This document shows, piece by piece, positions 5,977 through 6,860 of a stretch of DNA of 6,860 nt. Made by a program: the position numbers and the translations under genes. Source of the DNA: Clostridiaceae bacterium (GTDB taxonomy: Bacteria; Bacillota_A; Clostridia; Acetivibrionales; Acetivibrionaceae); assembly GCA_012513545.1 (NCBI GenBank), contig JAAZCB010000883.1:1-6860 (forward strand), given 5' to 3'. Position 1 is the first letter of the stretch; each line of letters starts with the position of its first letter. The notes under the pieces are model-generated. The model was given only the letters and a program-made list of their open reading frames with translations. It was not told where the DNA came from and ran no database searches.

Positions 5977-6489
5977 ATGTTTGAAAAAAACAAAAAAGTT
6001 CTAAAGGAATTTGCTGCTTCTTATAAACTTAAAAAAGCTGAATTTGATTATCGTCATCAAACGCTTATAAAACAATTCAATTTGAGTAAAAATGAAAAGA
6101 AGCAAGTTTCCTACGGAATATTGGTACCTGCTAACCGTTCATTAATAAAATATACCGATATTTTAAATTCAGATTTGGAATTAAATAGACTACATAATGA
6201 ATTTAAAGATATATTTCTTGCTGGCAATATGTTGCTTATTAAAATTATCGAAGAAAAAAATATCAAAATATCAGGTTATAACTTAAAGGCATTCGTTGAA
6301 AATCCCAAAGATAATTTTCAGGAAATTGAAAATTTGATATATGGTTTACATGGTTATAAACATATACATACAATTCAGGATAAAGTTACTCTTGAAATTC
6401 CAGCAAGACACTATATAAAGAAACATCCAAACTTGATAAAATTAGTTGATTACTGGTTTAAAAAACTTGATATATTTACTTATGAATAA
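5977..6489 (+). CDS. 170-residue protein of unknown function, last gene of the set
   Basis: The product is soluble, Lys- and Leu-rich and probably helical, with an N-terminal charged stretch (MFEKNKKVLKEFAASYKLKK) and a central hydrophobic helix (DIFLAGNMLLIKIIEE). Further on it has LIYGLHGYKHIHTIQD, notable for three His and several Tyr, and a tail KHPNLIKLVDYWFKKLD. No signal peptide or known motif is evident. I chose the ATG at 5977, four bases after the preceding stop, over the in-frame ATG at 5932, which overlaps the secreted-protein gene by 41 bases. The tight spacing implies translation from the same mRNA. It is the last gene before the less AT-rich DNA leading to the right attC-like site. 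Function cannot be assigned. Confidence 0.75.
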   Translation: MFEKNKKVLKEFAASYKLKKAEFDYRHQTLIKQFNLSKNEKKQVSYGILVPANRSLIKYTDILNSDLELNRLHNEFKDIFLAGNMLLIKIIEEKNIKISGYNLKAFVENPKDNFQEIENLIYGLHGYKHIHTIQDKVTLEIPARHYIKKHPNLIKLVDYWFKKLDIFTYE

Positions 6490-6665
6490 AATGTCAAAGT
6501 TCACCATCCCTGCGCTGCAAGGCACATTGGCAAAACGCACAAAGCCAACGCTACTATCAAATTTTGCCAAAGAGCCTTTCAGCCCTTCCCGCCCCAACAC
6601 ATGTACTGCTGAGAAACAATTCGATAAAAAGGAGACAAATAGATTAAGAAACAATAATGGCCAGC
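6490..6665. other. Non-coding trailer before the right attC-like site
   Basis: I see no convincing gene here. The GC content rises to about 50% (counted for 6541-6600) from the 20s in the genes before it, and the stretch contains CCATCCCTGC, also found at 409-418 in the cassette leader. Frames on both strands run through this stretch and into the hairpin but look like random translation. Confidence 0.5.
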
Positions 6666-6797
6666 GTACAACACATGGTATAGTGCATGCGGGTTTCAGA
6701 GGTTTTCGAAGGTTCGTGAATCGTAAAAAAAGTCGGTGTAAACTGATAGGAAATCGCCTCGTAATCCCGCACGACACCATACCATCATACGTTGGGC
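6666..6797 (+). other. attC-like integron recombination site (right)
   Basis: The inner box GTACAAC (6666-6672), 2 unpaired bases, and a left arm at 6675-6693 (ATGGTATAGTGCATGCGGG) are followed by a ~72-base loop, the returning arm at 6766-6785 (CCCGCACGACACCATACCAT), 5 unpaired bases and the outer box GTTGGGC (6791-6797), a perfect GTTRRRY core. The arms pair over about 19 bp with an unpaired base and a few mismatches or wobbles. Geometry (2-base and 5-base spacers, ~70-base loop, ~130 total) matches the left site at 185-314. Recombination would fall between G6791 and T6792, so bases from 6792 would belong to the next cassette. Confidence 0.65.
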
Positions 6798-6860
6798 AGC
6801 ATTTGCTCGAAAAATAAAAAAAGTCTTTTTTTAGTAAGTTGGCAAACATCTGCCGGCTCA
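6792..6860. other. Start of the next presumed cassette (leader only)
   Basis: The sequence after the right core begins TTGGGCAGC and contains an A7-GTC-T7 stretch (6816-6832) that could fold weakly. No gene start can be supported before the window ends. Confidence 0.3.

Larger units (their letters stand above)
309..6791 (+). mobile_element. Candidate single large integron gene cassette (~6.5 kb, multi-gene)
   Basis: The segment begins with the TTGTAC half of the left outer core and ends with the G of the right attC-like core. In an integrated cassette, the 5' TTRRRY should be complementary to the inner box of the same cassette's own attC. Here GTTGTAC (308-314) and GTACAAC (6666-6672) are exact reverse complements. 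All accepted genes run toward the 3' site, as is normal for cassettes. I see no third attC-like hairpin in the short gaps between internal genes. The size and gene number are far above typical cassettes (usually one or two genes, about 1 kb), so an alternative is a composite that has lost internal sites. Confidence 0.5.

Noticed and set aside
409..6513. Ten-base match CCATCCCTGC in the leader (409-418) and trailer (6504-6513)
   Set aside because: Too short to call a terminal repeat on its own, although it may reflect shared cassette-end sequence.
6816..6832. A7-GTC-T7 stretch as an intrinsic terminator
   Set aside because: The stem would be only A-T pairs with a 3-base loop and no GC-rich part, so I do not call it a terminator.
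6442..6849. Frames of 135 codons (-) and 123 codons (+) over the right end
   Set aside because: Both cross the attC-like hairpin and the trailer; neither has a recognisable domain, and coding across the site in both directions is implausible.

Overview
The window looks like accessory DNA from a member of the Bacteroidota (flavobacterial or sphingobacterial type). This rests on a low GC content (two 60-base coding lines counted at 22% and 25%), weak Shine-Dalgarno sequences, a regulator of a type I associate with that phylum, and a signal peptide ending in SKA-Q. All genes I accept are on the + strand with mostly short gaps. I see no housekeeping gene, tRNA, rRNA, CRISPR array or integrase.

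Layout. Bases 1-169 look like the non-coding end of an IS21-type insertion sequence, with three spaced copies of a ~19-base TGGTCA...CCGGAA repeat and a terminal CA. Fifteen bases later (185-314) and again near the right edge (6666-6797) lie two ~130-base imperfect inverted repeats with the geometry of integron attC sites: an AAC-ending box, 2 unpaired bases, a ~19 bp stem, a ~70-base loop, the returning stem, 5 unpaired bases and a GTT-starting box. The left site's outer box GTTGTAC is the exact reverse complement of the right site's inner box GTACAAC, which is what integron recombination leaves at the two ends of one cassette. I therefore read 309-6791 as one candidate cassette of about 6.5 kb with eight or nine co-oriented genes, far larger than usual.

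Inside it, after ~200 bases of non-coding leader, come: a Bacteroidota-type regulator-like protein (520-1149); a protein with TPR-like helical repeats (1222-2220); a small three-helix membrane protein (2232-2516); a possible 48-residue single-pass membrane peptide (2611-2757) overlapping the next start; a radical SAM/SPASM enzyme with an N-terminal PqqD-like peptide-recognition domain (2735-4162); a 301-residue protein with a QNTDP motif (4177-5082); a 76-residue protein (5102-5332); a secreted protein (5343-5972); and a 170-residue protein of unknown function (5977-6489). About 175 bases of less AT-rich non-coding DNA then lead into the right attC-like site.

How it may work together is inference. 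The radical SAM enzyme has the architecture of peptide-modifying maturases, so the core could be a ribosomally made, modified peptide system with the substrate among the small ORFs (48, 76 or 27 residues). The regulator would control it, and the membrane and secreted proteins place part of the system at the envelope. No substrate can be assigned from sequence alone, and the co-oriented genes could also be several unrelated units carried together.
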